Shown: piece after piece, positions 15,810 to 25,599 of the stretch
Numbering within the stretch: the first letter of the stretch is position 1
How the letters are laid out: each line of letters opens with the position of its first letter
DNA from: Deltaproteobacteria bacterium
GTDB taxonomy: Bacteria; Desulfobacterota; DSM-4660; Desulfatiglandales; HGW-15
Assembly (NCBI GenBank): GCA_020060215.1
Contig: JAGVAP010000022.1
Coordinates: 1 to 64,000 of the forward strand
Length of the DNA: 64,000 bases
Direction of reading: 5' to 3'
Program-made: the position numbers and the translations under genes
The notes under the pieces: generated by a model
What the model was told of the DNA's origin: nothing
The model's database searches: none
Seen by the model: the letters and a program-made list of their open reading frames with translations, nothing else

Positions 15810-16854
15810 AATCTCAGGAGAAAGGTGTTTGGGGGATGGGGAGAAATGTTTTATTGTCGCGGAAATGTCCGCGAATCATTGCAGGAGCTTTGAAAAGGCC
15901 GTCCAGATTATCAAATCCGCTGCCGGTGCGGGCGCCGACGGGATCAAGGTCCAGACATACACTCCGGACACGATCACCATGAGTAGCAAGAGCGAATATT
16001 TCACGATACCTGGAGAGAGTGTCTGGGCCGGAAAAACCCTCTATGATCTTTATCAAGAGGCGTACATGCCGTGGGAATGGCAGCCTCAATTAAAGGCCAT
16101 TGCAGAGGAACTGGGGCTCGTCTTTTTTTCCACTCCCTTTGACAGTTCCGCGGTTGATTTTCTCGAAGGAATGAAAGTCCCTATTTACAAGATCGCATCC
16201 TTTGAGTTGGTCGACCTGCCCCTGATCCGTTACATAGCGGAAAAAGGGAAGCCGGTTGTCCTATCTACCGGAATGGCCACGCTTGACGAAATCCGGGAAG
16301 CTGTCGATTGCATCAAAGGGACAGGTAACGACCAGATCATACTTCTCAAATGCGTTTCGGCCTATCCCGCTCCCGTTCAGGAGATGAATTTGCGAACCAT
16401 TCCTGATTTGCGGGAAAGATTCGGATCCCTTGTGGGGCTTTCAGATCATACTTTAGGCGGAGAGGTTTCAGTGGCTTCAGTGGCCTTGGGCGCCCATCTT
16501 GTCGAAAAGCACTTCACTATGGATCGGAGCGAGGAAGGACCTGATAGTACCTTCTCTATGGAGCCAGACGAGTTCAGGGACATGACCGCCAAGATCAGGA
16601 CAGTAGAGGCGGCCCTGGGTCAACCGTGCTACTCACCGACAAGAGGAGAAGTGGCCAATCGCTTATTCAGGCGTTCTCTTTTCGTCGTGCAGGAAATAAG
16701 AAAAGGCGAACAGTTCACCTCCAGGAATGTTCGTTCCATACGGCCAGCGATGGGCTTAGCACCAAGGCATCTGGACGAGGTCATAGGGAAAAGGGCTAGC
16801 TGTGATATCGTTTCCGGAACACCTTTGTCATTTGAACACGTCGAAAAGACCTGA
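15796..16854 (+). CDS. pseI: Pseudaminic acid synthase (PseI)
   Basis: 352 aa. The NeuB-family TIM barrel spans ~1-275: FIVAEMSANHCRSFEKAVQII (19-39), GADGIKVQTYTPDTIT, YKIASFELVDLPLI, LSTGMATLDEI, LKCVSAYPAPVQEMNL, GLSDHTLGGEVSVASVALGAHLVEKHFT. A SAF/antifreeze-like domain occupies ~290-350 (RSLFVVQEIRKGEQF...GLAPRHLDEVIGKRA). Residues such as MSANH and the KVQTYTPDT segment favour PseI over NeuB/LegI. It condenses 2,4-diacetamido-trideoxyaltrose with phosphoenolpyruvate. Confidence 0.94.
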   Translation: MKRIRISGERCLGDGEKCFIVAEMSANHCRSFEKAVQIIKSAAGAGADGIKVQTYTPDTITMSSKSEYFTIPGESVWAGKTLYDLYQEAYMPWEWQPQLKAIAEELGLVFFSTPFDSSAVDFLEGMKVPIYKIASFELVDLPLIRYIAEKGKPVVLSTGMATLDEIREAVDCIKGTGNDQIILLKCVSAYPAPVQEMNLRTIPDLRERFGSLVGLSDHTLGGEVSVASVALGAHLVEKHFTMDRSEEGPDSTFSMEPDEFRDMTAKIRTVEAALGQPCYSPTRGEVANRLFRRSLFVVQEIRKGEQFTSRNVRSIRPAMGLAPRHLDEVIGKRASCDIVSGTPLSFEHVEKT

Positions 16855-16874
16855 AAAGAATAGGAGTCGAAGTC

Positions 16875-17678
16875 GTGCTCGAAAATGATGGAAAAAAGAG
16901 AGCTGAAGATTCCGTCCTTTTAGGACGAAGGATCACTCTGAATTCGAAAAATCAGAAAGTTGATCTCCTGCAGTGGCTTTTCGAAAGAGTTGAGGTCTTA
17001 ACGGGAGAATCCATACTCGAACTTTGCTGTGGAACGGGGAGTCAGACAGTCCGGTTGCTTGATCTCACGGGTGAAGAAGGACGAGTATTTGCGGTGGATG
17101 TATCGGACGAAGCCCTTCGGCAACTTGAAGACAGACTCACAAACGAACAGAAGAAAAGACTGGTAACTCTCAGCGCATCCTTAGACGACCTAAAATACGT
17201 GATTCCTGGAGTCGGTTTTGACTCTGAACGCTTTGATTTAGTTTTTTGTGCTTATGGGCTGTATTACAGTACCAAAGCTCAAGACGTTCTTGATACAGTT
17301 ACCGAATATTTGAGACCATCAGGCCGTATTGTTGTTGTGGGACCGTTTGGGCCCAATAACGGTCCCCTCTTCCACCTCCTTGAGGACGCCGGTGTGCGAA
17401 TACCACCTTACGTTCGCTTTACGAGTGAACATTTCATGGAGGAGGTTGTGATTCCTTTTGCTTGCAGGAGATTTCATCAGAGTACAATACATACCATGGT
17501 CAACCATGTCGAATGGAAAGATTTGGAAGATGTTCTTCAATATTGGAGAAATACAACGTTTTTCGAAGAACATAAGCTGGAGAGTGTAAGAGCGGGACTC
17601 GAAAAGCACTTTCAGAGTAACCCGTCATTTGTGAACGAGAAGTGGGTTATGAGCTTGGAAATGGCGCTAAAAAGATAG
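16875..17678 (+). CDS. Class I SAM-dependent methyltransferase
   Basis: 267 aa from a GTG at 16875. ILELCCGTGSQTVRLLDL (~47-64) is the SAM-binding motif I, followed by VFAVDVSDEAL (motif II) and FDLVFCAYGLYYS (motif IV). It immediately follows pseI. Base composition here drops relative to the pse genes. It may O-methylate a glycan residue; the target is unknown. Confidence 0.78.
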   Translation: MLENDGKKRAEDSVLLGRRITLNSKNQKVDLLQWLFERVEVLTGESILELCCGTGSQTVRLLDLTGEEGRVFAVDVSDEALRQLEDRLTNEQKKRLVTLSASLDDLKYVIPGVGFDSERFDLVFCAYGLYYSTKAQDVLDTVTEYLRPSGRIVVVGPFGPNNGPLFHLLEDAGVRIPPYVRFTSEHFMEEVVIPFACRRFHQSTIHTMVNHVEWKDLEDVLQYWRNTTFFEEHKLESVRAGLEKHFQSNPSFVNEKWVMSLEMALKR

Positions 17679-17760
17679 TGCCAGGGCAGAATGGGTCGGG
17701 ATAGAGAGATCAGGGGTAATTCGATCTGAGCCCGAAGGGGCTGAGGCTGGATAGCTGAAA

Positions 17761-19692
17761 ATGCCTGAACACCTTCTCATTGAATCAGAAAGAGCTTTTC
17801 ATGTAGCGAGTCGCCGACTCCATCTGAACCGACCCAGGTTATATACACTCTCACCGGGTCTATTCGAAATCGGCCTTGCGAGCGGTCAGGATGTCATCAG
17901 TTTAGAAGCGGACATTCATCAGAGGGAGTTAGACCTGATCGGCAAGATGGCCTATGCTTTCGCAAGAAAAGCCAGTCGCGAAATTGACAAAAGATGCCGG
18001 TGGGTCGAAGGCCTTTACCCAGGGAGGTGCCTTAGCGCCTCTCTGCAACAGCTCTTCCTTATCCTCACTTACAGAGGCTATCTGCTTTCCAGGTTTGTCG
18101 ATCATGTGGGGATGGATCCTTCGTGGATAGTTGGATCCAAAGATCTCAGCGAAATATCAGGATGTTCTGTCGCTGTGCAGAGGTTTGATACTTTGTTCTC
18201 TGCTATAGCCTCCAGACTATCACTTCAGCAGAATACCAAAATAATTGAAGTCCCCCAAGATCGTGGAGAGGCGCATTTGAAATTGATCCAGAATCTTGGG
18301 CGGAGCCTACTTGAACGAACCCTTCTCGCGGTCAATTTGGACCTGGCCACAATCGCCAACCGGGCTTGGAAGCGCCTTGGTGGTCTGAGGCCGGTGAACA
18401 TGCCTTTCATCAGAACGAAGTTCTCGTTCTTAGTCATGAGGGACTGTGAGCTTCTGGATGAGGCGTTCCTACCCATGCTCCTAAAGGGGGCCCAATATCA
18501 AAAGCTGGCTATCCCGAAGGGCGGTCCTCCAGTAGATTTCGAGTACGAGGGAGAGGTGAATGAACTTGTCAGTAATTTGGGCCGAAAATTCGGTGGAGTA
18601 GTCTCAAAGGTACTTCGACCGACGTTGGATTGCTCCGGGGTCGTTGGTGAATTGATTGGCGCGCGCATTTTACAGGCCCTTAGGCATGCGAAGGGCTTCT
18701 GTGATTATCTTCATGAAAATGAGGATCAACTGCTGAAAACCAATTTGAACCGGAAGCCGACTGTTCTTACCAATTCACTGACATCACCGAAGGAAAGGCT
18801 TTTTGGGCAGTGGCTCAGGAGTCGATCCATAAAGGTGGTCACATTCGAGCATGGTATAGCCGCCGGGGTAGGAAAAGTCTCTCACCCCCGAAGGGATTTT
18901 GATGCCATGTTGGAAAGTGACTGCATTATCTGCTTCAATGATTGCTCCCGGGAGTTCTATCTGAAGAGCGGTGATGCCGATAAAAAGGTACATGCGGTGG
19001 GCCTTCCCGATGTGATGAAGAGGATTCGATTTCCGCGACTGCAGAAGGCATTGGGAAGAGCTTATGTGCGTGTCGCACCAAACAAGAGGCTGCTGGGCTT
19101 TGTCTGCCAAGCTTTTACCAATAATATGCTGATCGGCCCATATCGCATGACGGACGCCTGTCTATACGGGTATATGCGCTGGATTATCCGTGAGCTCTTG
19201 CCAACTCTTCCGTATACAAGCTGCGTAAAGCTATATCCTACTTATCGGTTCCTGGATCATGACCCTTTTTTGCAGATCAAGAGCGGGAATGTTAGGGTAG
19301 TGCAATTTTTCGAGTTTAGATACTTAAGGGCTGCTTTTGATTTACTTATCACAAGCAGTCCCTTCAGCACTTTGGGGTGGGTGTGGGCGACGAATATCCC
19401 GGTTATCTACCTTGATTTTCCTGAAAGCCCGCTGGAGAAGGAAACTGCAAAGGAGTTTCACAAGGCCATCTTCCGTATCGACTGCGGCGCTCCGGACTGG
19501 AGGAAGCAGTTAAGATCGATATTAGAGATAAGCCAATCGGATATGCTAAAATTATGGGAAGAGAAGAAGTCGGTCAGAGATGTCGTAGGCGAGAAGTACA
19601 TCTTCGGTCCGCCTGGGAAGGCTGGAAGAAATACGGCTGAGATGCTGATTGGCGGTAAAGGAGGATCAGATGAAGCTTGCACCTGTGATTGA
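17761..19692 (+). CDS. Uncharacterised 643-aa protein, GT-B-like; candidate nonulosonate transferase
   Basis: I do not recognise a close family. The N-terminal ~270 residues are helical and lack motifs. The C-terminal half resembles GT-B glycosyltransferases of capsule type: KVVTFEHGIAAGVG (~362), then LLGFVCQAFTNN, CVKLYPTYRFLDHDPF, LLITSSPFSTLGWVWATNIPVIYLDF (~535-560), echoing the HG and E/S-rich donor-site patterns of KpsS- and CDP-glycerophosphotransferase-like enzymes. Following the complete Pse pathway, it may transfer pseudaminate (inference). There are no signal peptide or membrane segments. The final codons overlap the RBS of the next gene. Confidence 0.6.
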   Translation: MPEHLLIESERAFHVASRRLHLNRPRLYTLSPGLFEIGLASGQDVISLEADIHQRELDLIGKMAYAFARKASREIDKRCRWVEGLYPGRCLSASLQQLFLILTYRGYLLSRFVDHVGMDPSWIVGSKDLSEISGCSVAVQRFDTLFSAIASRLSLQQNTKIIEVPQDRGEAHLKLIQNLGRSLLERTLLAVNLDLATIANRAWKRLGGLRPVNMPFIRTKFSFLVMRDCELLDEAFLPMLLKGAQYQKLAIPKGGPPVDFEYEGEVNELVSNLGRKFGGVVSKVLRPTLDCSGVVGELIGARILQALRHAKGFCDYLHENEDQLLKTNLNRKPTVLTNSLTSPKERLFGQWLRSRSIKVVTFEHGIAAGVGKVSHPRRDFDAMLESDCIICFNDCSREFYLKSGDADKKVHAVGLPDVMKRIRFPRLQKALGRAYVRVAPNKRLLGFVCQAFTNNMLIGPYRMTDACLYGYMRWIIRELLPTLPYTSCVKLYPTYRFLDHDPFLQIKSGNVRVVQFFEFRYLRAAFDLLITSSPFSTLGWVWATNIPVIYLDFPESPLEKETAKEFHKAIFRIDCGAPDWRKQLRSILEISQSDMLKLWEEKKSVRDVVGEKYIFGPPGKAGRNTAEMLIGGKGGSDEACTCD

Positions 19693-20794
19693 GAGGTTTG
19701 AAACCGTCGATGAGGCGAAATGGAATTTGTGGACTGAGCTCATAGGTGAATGTTGTTTTTTGCACAATTACCATATGCTGAAATATTATGAGTGCGTTGA
19801 TTCAACCGTCCAACATTACTCGTTCGCTTTACTGACGCCCGAAAAGGAGCCAGTGGGAATCGTTCCTCTGTTTGTATCTAATCGATCCGTAGGCAACGTT
19901 CGTTACCTAGAGGCAAGCTTAAACGGGGATGCAATGGGGGGTCCTGCTATTGCCTCGGGATCTCCGAGTTTCAGGAGAAAAGTGGTTGAGGCGGTCTATA
20001 GAACATTTGTTTCAGAATGCAGGCGTCTGAATGTGAAGAGAATACTCTTCCAGCGATCGCCTCTCTCAAAGGATGTGGAGGGGAGCAGCAAGCCTTCCGC
20101 GGGTATCTTCGAGCCGATCGCTTTTGGCTTCATTGCCCATCCATATAACGCTGTGTGCATAGATCTTCAGAAGGATCAGGATGTCTTGCTTTCGAACGTA
20201 AGCAAGTACCAGCGCAGGCATATTTTAAGAAGTATCAAGAAGGGGCTGGTCGTCGAGAGATTTTCAGCCGGAAACCAAGGACTGTACGATGGTATGCAGA
20301 TCTATAAAACCATGCACCAACTTGCATCCGGAAGAGTCACCAGGGACCTGAAGAGTTTTCGAAAAATGAAGGAGATGGCCGAGCTGGGACTGGCTGACCT
20401 TTTCTTGTGCAGGTTGGGTTCAGTCTATATCAGTTCTTTATTCTGCGGACGGGTGCGGGACTCGGCTTTCGGCTGGTCTCAGGCAAATCATCCCGATTAC
20501 GAGCGGGAGTTTTCTCCAAGACACTATCTCGAATGGGAAGCCATAATGCACTACAGGTCAAACGGGGTGCAGACATACTATGTGGGTGTCAGATACTTTG
20601 AATCTCAGGTATCCGATAAGGTCACCTCCAAAATGGTGACTATTTCGGAGGCAAAAGAGCGATATGGCGGATTGCTTCTGCCTTATGTGGAGTACGAAGG
20701 ATTTCTGGACAGAGATCTTGCATCCTGGATGTTGAGCCACGGCGTCGCGAACGACCTTTATAAGAGTGACTATTTGTCCTCGCGGACGGTTTGA
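19670..20794 (+). CDS. FemAB/GNAT-like N-acyltransferase
   Basis: 374 aa from the ATG at 19670, which has AAAGGAGG at good spacing. HNYHMLKYYECVDSTVQHYSFALLTPEKEPVGIVPLFV, then MGGPAIASGS and RRHILRSIKKGLVVERFS, match the FemAB-like/BioF2-like acyltransferase layout of two GNAT folds. GWSQANHPDYEREFSPRHYLEWEAIMHYRSNGVQTYYVGV is the second-lobe signature. Such proteins in glycan loci often add an amino-acid or acyl group to an amino sugar. It overlaps the end of the preceding gene. Confidence 0.7.
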   Translation: MKLAPVIERFETVDEAKWNLWTELIGECCFLHNYHMLKYYECVDSTVQHYSFALLTPEKEPVGIVPLFVSNRSVGNVRYLEASLNGDAMGGPAIASGSPSFRRKVVEAVYRTFVSECRRLNVKRILFQRSPLSKDVEGSSKPSAGIFEPIAFGFIAHPYNAVCIDLQKDQDVLLSNVSKYQRRHILRSIKKGLVVERFSAGNQGLYDGMQIYKTMHQLASGRVTRDLKSFRKMKEMAELGLADLFLCRLGSVYISSLFCGRVRDSAFGWSQANHPDYEREFSPRHYLEWEAIMHYRSNGVQTYYVGVRYFESQVSDKVTSKMVTISEAKERYGGLLLPYVEYEGFLDRDLASWMLSHGVANDLYKSDYLSSRTV

Positions 20795-20800
20795 TCAATC

Positions 20801-21829
20801 ATGGAATTCGCGACTGTTTCGCCTCTGAAGTTTTGGGTAACGCTTTTCCAAAGCATCTGCTTTGGGAGGAGGAAGTACAAAGGACAACTGGATTTTCTGC
20901 CTGGAGGGAGCCTACTCACAGGGTCGGGCAAGAGTGCGATCTATCTCGTTTTAAGTTTTCTACGAAGGACCGGAGTGCTGGTCGACAAGAGCCAAGCGGT
21001 GCTTGTGCCTAGGTTTTTGGGTTACTGGGTGTACAACACCATCAATGCGGCTGCACCTTGCGCGCCTTCGGATATGCCTGAGGTGAAGGTTGTCCTGGTG
21101 TATCACCAGTACGGGTTCCCGCAAGATATGGACAGGATACAAGAGTATGCATCAAGCAGGGGCCTCATCGTAATAGAGGATTGCGCTCATTGCCTGGAGA
21201 GCTTCTATCGTGGAACGCGCTGCGGAACGATCGGCCATTATGCAATCTTCAGCCTCAGCAAATTCGCACCCCTCTCGCCGGCAGGAGCACTTATTGGTTC
21301 TCGTGAATTGATGGAGTACTCTGAAACGATCATGTCCCGGGCGCCAAGATGGCAGATCGTTTTCAAGGAAGTGGCCAAAGCTTTTTACGAATCGTCGGAC
21401 AAATACGTGAACCTGGGGAACAGAACCGCGTTTCTTGCCATGAGCTACAGTCTCTATCCAAGTGCCACCTCACTGGGAGCTGCCGCTGCCAAAAAATTGG
21501 AGAGAACCGACTTTAAGAGAGAGGTGCAGATCAGAAAATCTTTTTATACTTCTTTACGGGTGTGTGCCGGAAGACATGGGCTTTGTGATCACTTGGAGGA
21601 GGAAGGTGTCGTCCCATATATTGTCCCCCTGAAAGGCGATTTGAATAAGCTGGAGAAGCTGCAGAACCTTCTCTCGTCGCGTGGGGTACCTTCTGCGTTT
21701 CTGCATTTTGATGTGGCAAGAAATCTCCTGAGTCCCCGGTTTGTCAAATGCCTCTGCTTGCCTTGTGATTCGTCCAACATTGTCCGACACGGGACCTCTA
21801 TTCTGGACACGATCGAGAAGGGTGCATAG
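20801..21829 (+). CDS. Divergent DegT/DnrJ/EryC1-type aminotransferase-like protein
   Basis: 342 aa. LTGSGKSAIYLVL (~39-51) corresponds to the N-terminal cofactor-phosphate loop. IVIEDCAHCLESFYRGTRCGTIGHYAIFSLSKF (~123-155) carries the Asp (D127) and candidate PLP Lys (K154). The usual HPVK is replaced by SLSK and the C-terminal lobe is unlike canonical sugar aminotransferases, so catalytic competence is plausible but not assured. It sits between the FemAB-like gene and a sulfotransferase and is probably a sugar aminotransferase or a non-catalytic relative. Confidence 0.68.
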   Translation: MEFATVSPLKFWVTLFQSICFGRRKYKGQLDFLPGGSLLTGSGKSAIYLVLSFLRRTGVLVDKSQAVLVPRFLGYWVYNTINAAAPCAPSDMPEVKVVLVYHQYGFPQDMDRIQEYASSRGLIVIEDCAHCLESFYRGTRCGTIGHYAIFSLSKFAPLSPAGALIGSRELMEYSETIMSRAPRWQIVFKEVAKAFYESSDKYVNLGNRTAFLAMSYSLYPSATSLGAAAAKKLERTDFKREVQIRKSFYTSLRVCAGRHGLCDHLEEEGVVPYIVPLKGDLNKLEKLQNLLSSRGVPSAFLHFDVARNLLSPRFVKCLCLPCDSSNIVRHGTSILDTIEKGA

Positions 21830-21834
21830 GCCAA

Positions 21835-22923
21835 TTGCCGTCCCCAAAATACCCGTATCTAGAAAATGCAATTTTCATTTCGGGAGGCCCAAGGTCGGGG
21901 ACTAATCTGCTTCACCGTCTATTCAGCGGCCATCCTGCAATTCTAGCAATGCCGGATACCGGCAAGGCGAATATCATTAGGACGATGCCTTTGAGGTTCG
22001 GGGACACAAGGTCAAGAGAAGAGATGGCCATTGTGATTTCACGTCAGGCGGAATTTGTCGCCAATGGGTATCTGGACACCGATCGATTTGTTCAAGATCT
22101 CCTTCGAGCGGTCGATCGGGAAGATTCGAGTCTCAGGTCCTGGATAGACGGTTTTTTGATTACTTTGGCCGCGCACTTGAAAAAGGATCCGGAGAAAGTC
22201 TCCCATTGGGTGGAGAAAAATCATAACTTGGAATTTTATATTGACGAGGCGGTAAGACTTTTTAGGAATCCACACATGATTTTCATTGTGAGAGATCCGA
22301 GAGATGCGTGGGCATCCTGGAAAAAACTGTGCGCATTGAACAATCTGGATACGGGGCCTGTCCAGTACAAGAGGAACATCAATGCACACGTCAAGGAGGA
22401 GGCGATCCTCTTTCGGAACGGGTTCTCCCTCTACAATGATGAAAATGAACTCGCCGAAGACTTCAAGATTACCAGAGAAACCTTGCATGAGATTCTTTCA
22501 ACTGATTTGGAGAAAGGCCCTTTGCCACCTCGTACTCATGCTTATGGGCCCGCAGGATATTTTGCAGAGAACTGGGTCATCATGTTGAGGCGAGCTGAAG
22601 CAAATACAAGACTTTTGCCAAACGTATTTCGAATTGTTCAGTACGAGGAACTTGTGCGCCACTGCCGAACAAACATGGTTGAGATCGCAAGATTCATAGG
22701 ACTGATGTTTCACGAAACACTGCTGTATGTTGATAGAACGCCCTCACCTTCATGGGATCGGCTGCTGCCGGGGATGCACGGGAATTCAAGCTTTATCATG
22801 AGGGATGGCGGTAATGTAGATGAGCAGTCAGTGGGCAGTCATGAAATCCGGCTAGATCGAGGAGAGAGGGGTGAAATAGAGGAAGTGGCTGGGAATTACA
22901 TGGTGAAGTATGGCTATCTGTAG
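21835..22923 (+). CDS. Sulfotransferase family protein
   Basis: 362 aa from a TTG at 21835. FISGGPRSGTNLLHRLF (14-30) is the PAPS 5'-phosphosulfate loop and MIFIVRDPRDAWASWKKL (~148-165) is the 3'-phosphate binding motif with Arg153 and the downstream Ser. The acceptor is unknown, but glycan sulfation is likely given its place among decoration genes and the APS kinase at 7152 in the same locus. The end overlaps the next methyltransferase start by 14 bases. Confidence 0.82.
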   Translation: MPSPKYPYLENAIFISGGPRSGTNLLHRLFSGHPAILAMPDTGKANIIRTMPLRFGDTRSREEMAIVISRQAEFVANGYLDTDRFVQDLLRAVDREDSSLRSWIDGFLITLAAHLKKDPEKVSHWVEKNHNLEFYIDEAVRLFRNPHMIFIVRDPRDAWASWKKLCALNNLDTGPVQYKRNINAHVKEEAILFRNGFSLYNDENELAEDFKITRETLHEILSTDLEKGPLPPRTHAYGPAGYFAENWVIMLRRAEANTRLLPNVFRIVQYEELVRHCRTNMVEIARFIGLMFHETLLYVDRTPSPSWDRLLPGMHGNSSFIMRDGGNVDEQSVGSHEIRLDRGERGEIEEVAGNYMVKYGYL

Positions 22924-23659
22924 AGGAGAAGTGCCCGATGGTATCGACAAGAGCTGGAAAGAAAAGGTCCTGTCCTATTATCGAGGACAATACAGGACCT
23001 TCGGGGATAAAGCACAGCGCAAGTACCCCAACGAAGAACTTTGTCGTTTCATAGGCTCCAACCTCGGGCAGGTACAACATGAAAGGCGCTTTGAAATAAG
23101 AGTGTTGGAGCTCGGGTGCGGGAGCGGAGGAAATTTGTGGATGCTCGTCAGTGAGGGGTTCAACTCATACGGATTGGACGTGTGTTCTGATTCGCTGGTC
23201 CTATGCCGGCAGCATCTTGCAGAAAGGGGATTGCCTCCGGCGCAGTTGTTTGCGGGCAATCTCATCGAACTCCCTGTAAAACCTGAATCCTTCGACATTA
23301 TCGTGGATATCTTCACCATGCACCACATACCTTTTTCACGTCACGCGGCCGCCTACCATGATATCTCACGGCTCCTAAAGCCCGGGGGCCTATTCTTTTC
23401 GTTCCATCCGAGCGCAAACAGCGATGCATTCAAACATGCCGAAGAGAGCCGGGTTGATCCTTATACACTCACAGAAATCCAAAGAGAACAAAGCCCATTC
23501 AGAGGCAATCCGTGCTTCTGCTTCCTTCGGGAAGAAATAGCGCGAACAATGCTCAAGGATGCCGGTCTTGCCGTTGTGCAATGTGAGAAGGTCGGAAGGA
23601 CATATCGAGATGGGAAGGAATACTTTGAGAATCTTGTCATAGTAGCAAAGAAGGAGTGA
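22910..23659 (+). CDS. SAM-dependent methyltransferase (type 11)
   Basis: 249 aa. RVLELGCGSGGNLWMLVSEG (~64-83) is motif I, YGLDVCSDSLVLCRQHL motif II and PESFDIIVDIFTMHHIPFSR motif IV. LLKPGGLFFSFHPS follows. It is a generic class I methyltransferase; the substrate is not deducible. It overlaps the sulfotransferase and is followed by an ABC exporter without a gap. Confidence 0.82.
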   Translation: MAICRGEVPDGIDKSWKEKVLSYYRGQYRTFGDKAQRKYPNEELCRFIGSNLGQVQHERRFEIRVLELGCGSGGNLWMLVSEGFNSYGLDVCSDSLVLCRQHLAERGLPPAQLFAGNLIELPVKPESFDIIVDIFTMHHIPFSRHAAAYHDISRLLKPGGLFFSFHPSANSDAFKHAEESRVDPYTLTEIQREQSPFRGNPCFCFLREEIARTMLKDAGLAVVQCEKVGRTYRDGKEYFENLVIVAKKE

Positions 23660-23661
23660 GG

Positions 23662-25521
23662 TTGCGCTCGTCGACCGCTTGCTCAACCCGCATGGAACTA
23701 ATTCATTTCATTGTCCAGAAACGATCTGTCGCTGACTCTTTTGGGCTGAAAACCCGGAGTCTTGGGCTTCTTGTCATTTTGACACTCGGAGCCGGTCTTC
23801 TCGAAGGATTCGGTATGGCCATGTTTCTGCCGCTTCTCGAGTTTATCGAGAAATCGGGCGATGTGGCGTATTTGGCCGGTCAATCGAAACTGTGGAAGAC
23901 CATCGTGGGATCTTTCCAGGCCGTCAATCTCGAAGTGACTTTGTTCGGTTTGATCGTAGTGGTGACTTCCCTGATCATGTGCCGAGTTCTTGTGATCTAT
24001 CTCCGGCAGACTTATACGGGATGGCTTTCCCAGGAGGTCGTTCATTCCATTAGAACCAAGCTTTTTGGCAAGTGCCTGAACGCTGAGTACAGCACCATTG
24101 ATACCCTCAAGAGCGGACACCTGGTAAATTTGATTACAGTAGAAGCTCCGCGGGCCATGGGAAATCTCGAGGCCCTTTTCGCGCTTGTTGCCAATGCAGT
24201 CGTCATTTTGGGGTACTTTGTAGTCCTTATGTGGATCTCGATCCCGATGACAGGAGTCGCCTTGGTCATCCTGGGTGTAGCCGCCTCATTGGTCAGCTAT
24301 CATGTAAGGAACACAAGACGCTTGAGCAGGCGGACGACGGAGTTCAACCAGGCCTTCTCCTTTGACGTGGTAGAGAGATTGTCCGCCTTTCGGCTGATCA
24401 AGCTCACGGCAACGGAGAAGCGTGAGGTCGTGCGTGTCGAGGAAGCATCGGGGCGGGTCCGGGACCACAACTACTGGCTAGCCAAGCTCATGGCCAGGAT
24501 AGACCTGTTTCTGGAGCCGGTCGTGGTCCTGGGGGGACTTTCTATCCTGTATTTTTCTATCGAGGTATTCTCGTTGTCTCTGGCTCAGGTAGGGATCTTC
24601 ATGTTGATCCTATTACGGCTGCTCCCCATCAGCAAGGAGGTGCTCCGCTCGAGACAGAGCTTTCTTGCCACCTCCGGTAGCATGGCGGCAGTGATGGAAG
24701 GATTGCATGCCATGAGTCGGGCAGAGGAACGCCAAGGCGGTTTCCTGGCTTTCAGGAGACTCACTGAGGGTATACGCTTCGCAAGGGTCACCTTTTCGTA
24801 CCCTGGACAGGAGCAACCCGCGTTGGCTGAGGTGGATTTCCTGATCCCTGCCGGCAGAATGACCGCCCTCGTCGGACCTTCCGGAGCCGGAAAGACGACC
24901 TTGGTTGACCTGCTGGCTGGGCTGAGAATACCACAAAGGGGAACAATACTTGTGGACGGGATACCTTTGCTCGAGTATGACCTGAGATCAGTCCGTCGCG
25001 GGATCGCCTTTGTGTCCCAGGATGTATTTGTTTTTAATGACACACTCAAGAACAACATCGCTTTTGCAAAGCCAAATTCTACCGACGAGGAGATCCGTGC
25101 GTCCATGGAACAGTCCATGGTCACGGAATTCGTAAGAAATCTGCCCCATGGATGGGACACCCTCCTGGGCGAGAGAGGGACTCGTCTTTCTGGCGGTCAG
25201 AAGCAGCGACTTTCACTTGCTCGCGCATTGCTTCAGAAAGCGCCAGTCCTCGTGCTTGATGAAGCTACGAGCGCCTTGGATTCAGAGACGGAGACGCTCA
25301 TACAGAAAACCGTTCAGGAACTTCGACGTCATGGTGAAATGACTATGGTCGTCATCGCGCATAGGCTTTCTACCATTAGACAGGCTGACAAAATCGTTGT
25401 CATCGATAAAGGGACTATCAGAGAGGAAGGGCCGCATGATCAACTCATCCATAACGCAGAGTGGTACTCCAAGGTGTCATCCCTTCAAGCGGAGGCTACC
25501 AATAAGAAATTCGTATGGTGA
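23662..25521 (+). CDS. ABC transporter, fused membrane and ATPase (PglK/MsbA-type flippase)
   Basis: 619 aa from TTG 23662, which has AAGGAG six bases upstream; ATG 23692 is an alternative. Residues ~30-320 hold about six membrane segments of the type I exporter fold. The ATPase half has Walker A VGPSGAGKTT (~405), Q-loop FVSQDVFVFN, signature LSGGQKQRLSLARA (~507), Walker B VLVLDEATSALDSE (~530) and H-loop VIAHRLST. In glycan loci this architecture (PglK/WlaB) flips lipid-linked oligosaccharide across the inner membrane. No Wzx flippase is recognised in the window, so this is the best candidate for that step. Confidence 0.86.
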   Translation: MRSSTACSTRMELIHFIVQKRSVADSFGLKTRSLGLLVILTLGAGLLEGFGMAMFLPLLEFIEKSGDVAYLAGQSKLWKTIVGSFQAVNLEVTLFGLIVVVTSLIMCRVLVIYLRQTYTGWLSQEVVHSIRTKLFGKCLNAEYSTIDTLKSGHLVNLITVEAPRAMGNLEALFALVANAVVILGYFVVLMWISIPMTGVALVILGVAASLVSYHVRNTRRLSRRTTEFNQAFSFDVVERLSAFRLIKLTATEKREVVRVEEASGRVRDHNYWLAKLMARIDLFLEPVVVLGGLSILYFSIEVFSLSLAQVGIFMLILLRLLPISKEVLRSRQSFLATSGSMAAVMEGLHAMSRAEERQGGFLAFRRLTEGIRFARVTFSYPGQEQPALAEVDFLIPAGRMTALVGPSGAGKTTLVDLLAGLRIPQRGTILVDGIPLLEYDLRSVRRGIAFVSQDVFVFNDTLKNNIAFAKPNSTDEEIRASMEQSMVTEFVRNLPHGWDTLLGERGTRLSGGQKQRLSLARALLQKAPVLVLDEATSALDSETETLIQKTVQELRRHGEMTMVVIAHRLSTIRQADKIVVIDKGTIREEGPHDQLIHNAEWYSKVSSLQAEATNKKFVW

Positions 25522-25599
25522 CGTGTAAGGTTGTGAATGAGAAGATGAGAAGTAACGGGCTGGTTTTTTTTGAGGTTGAGTGTGGCAAGGCGGGAACCG

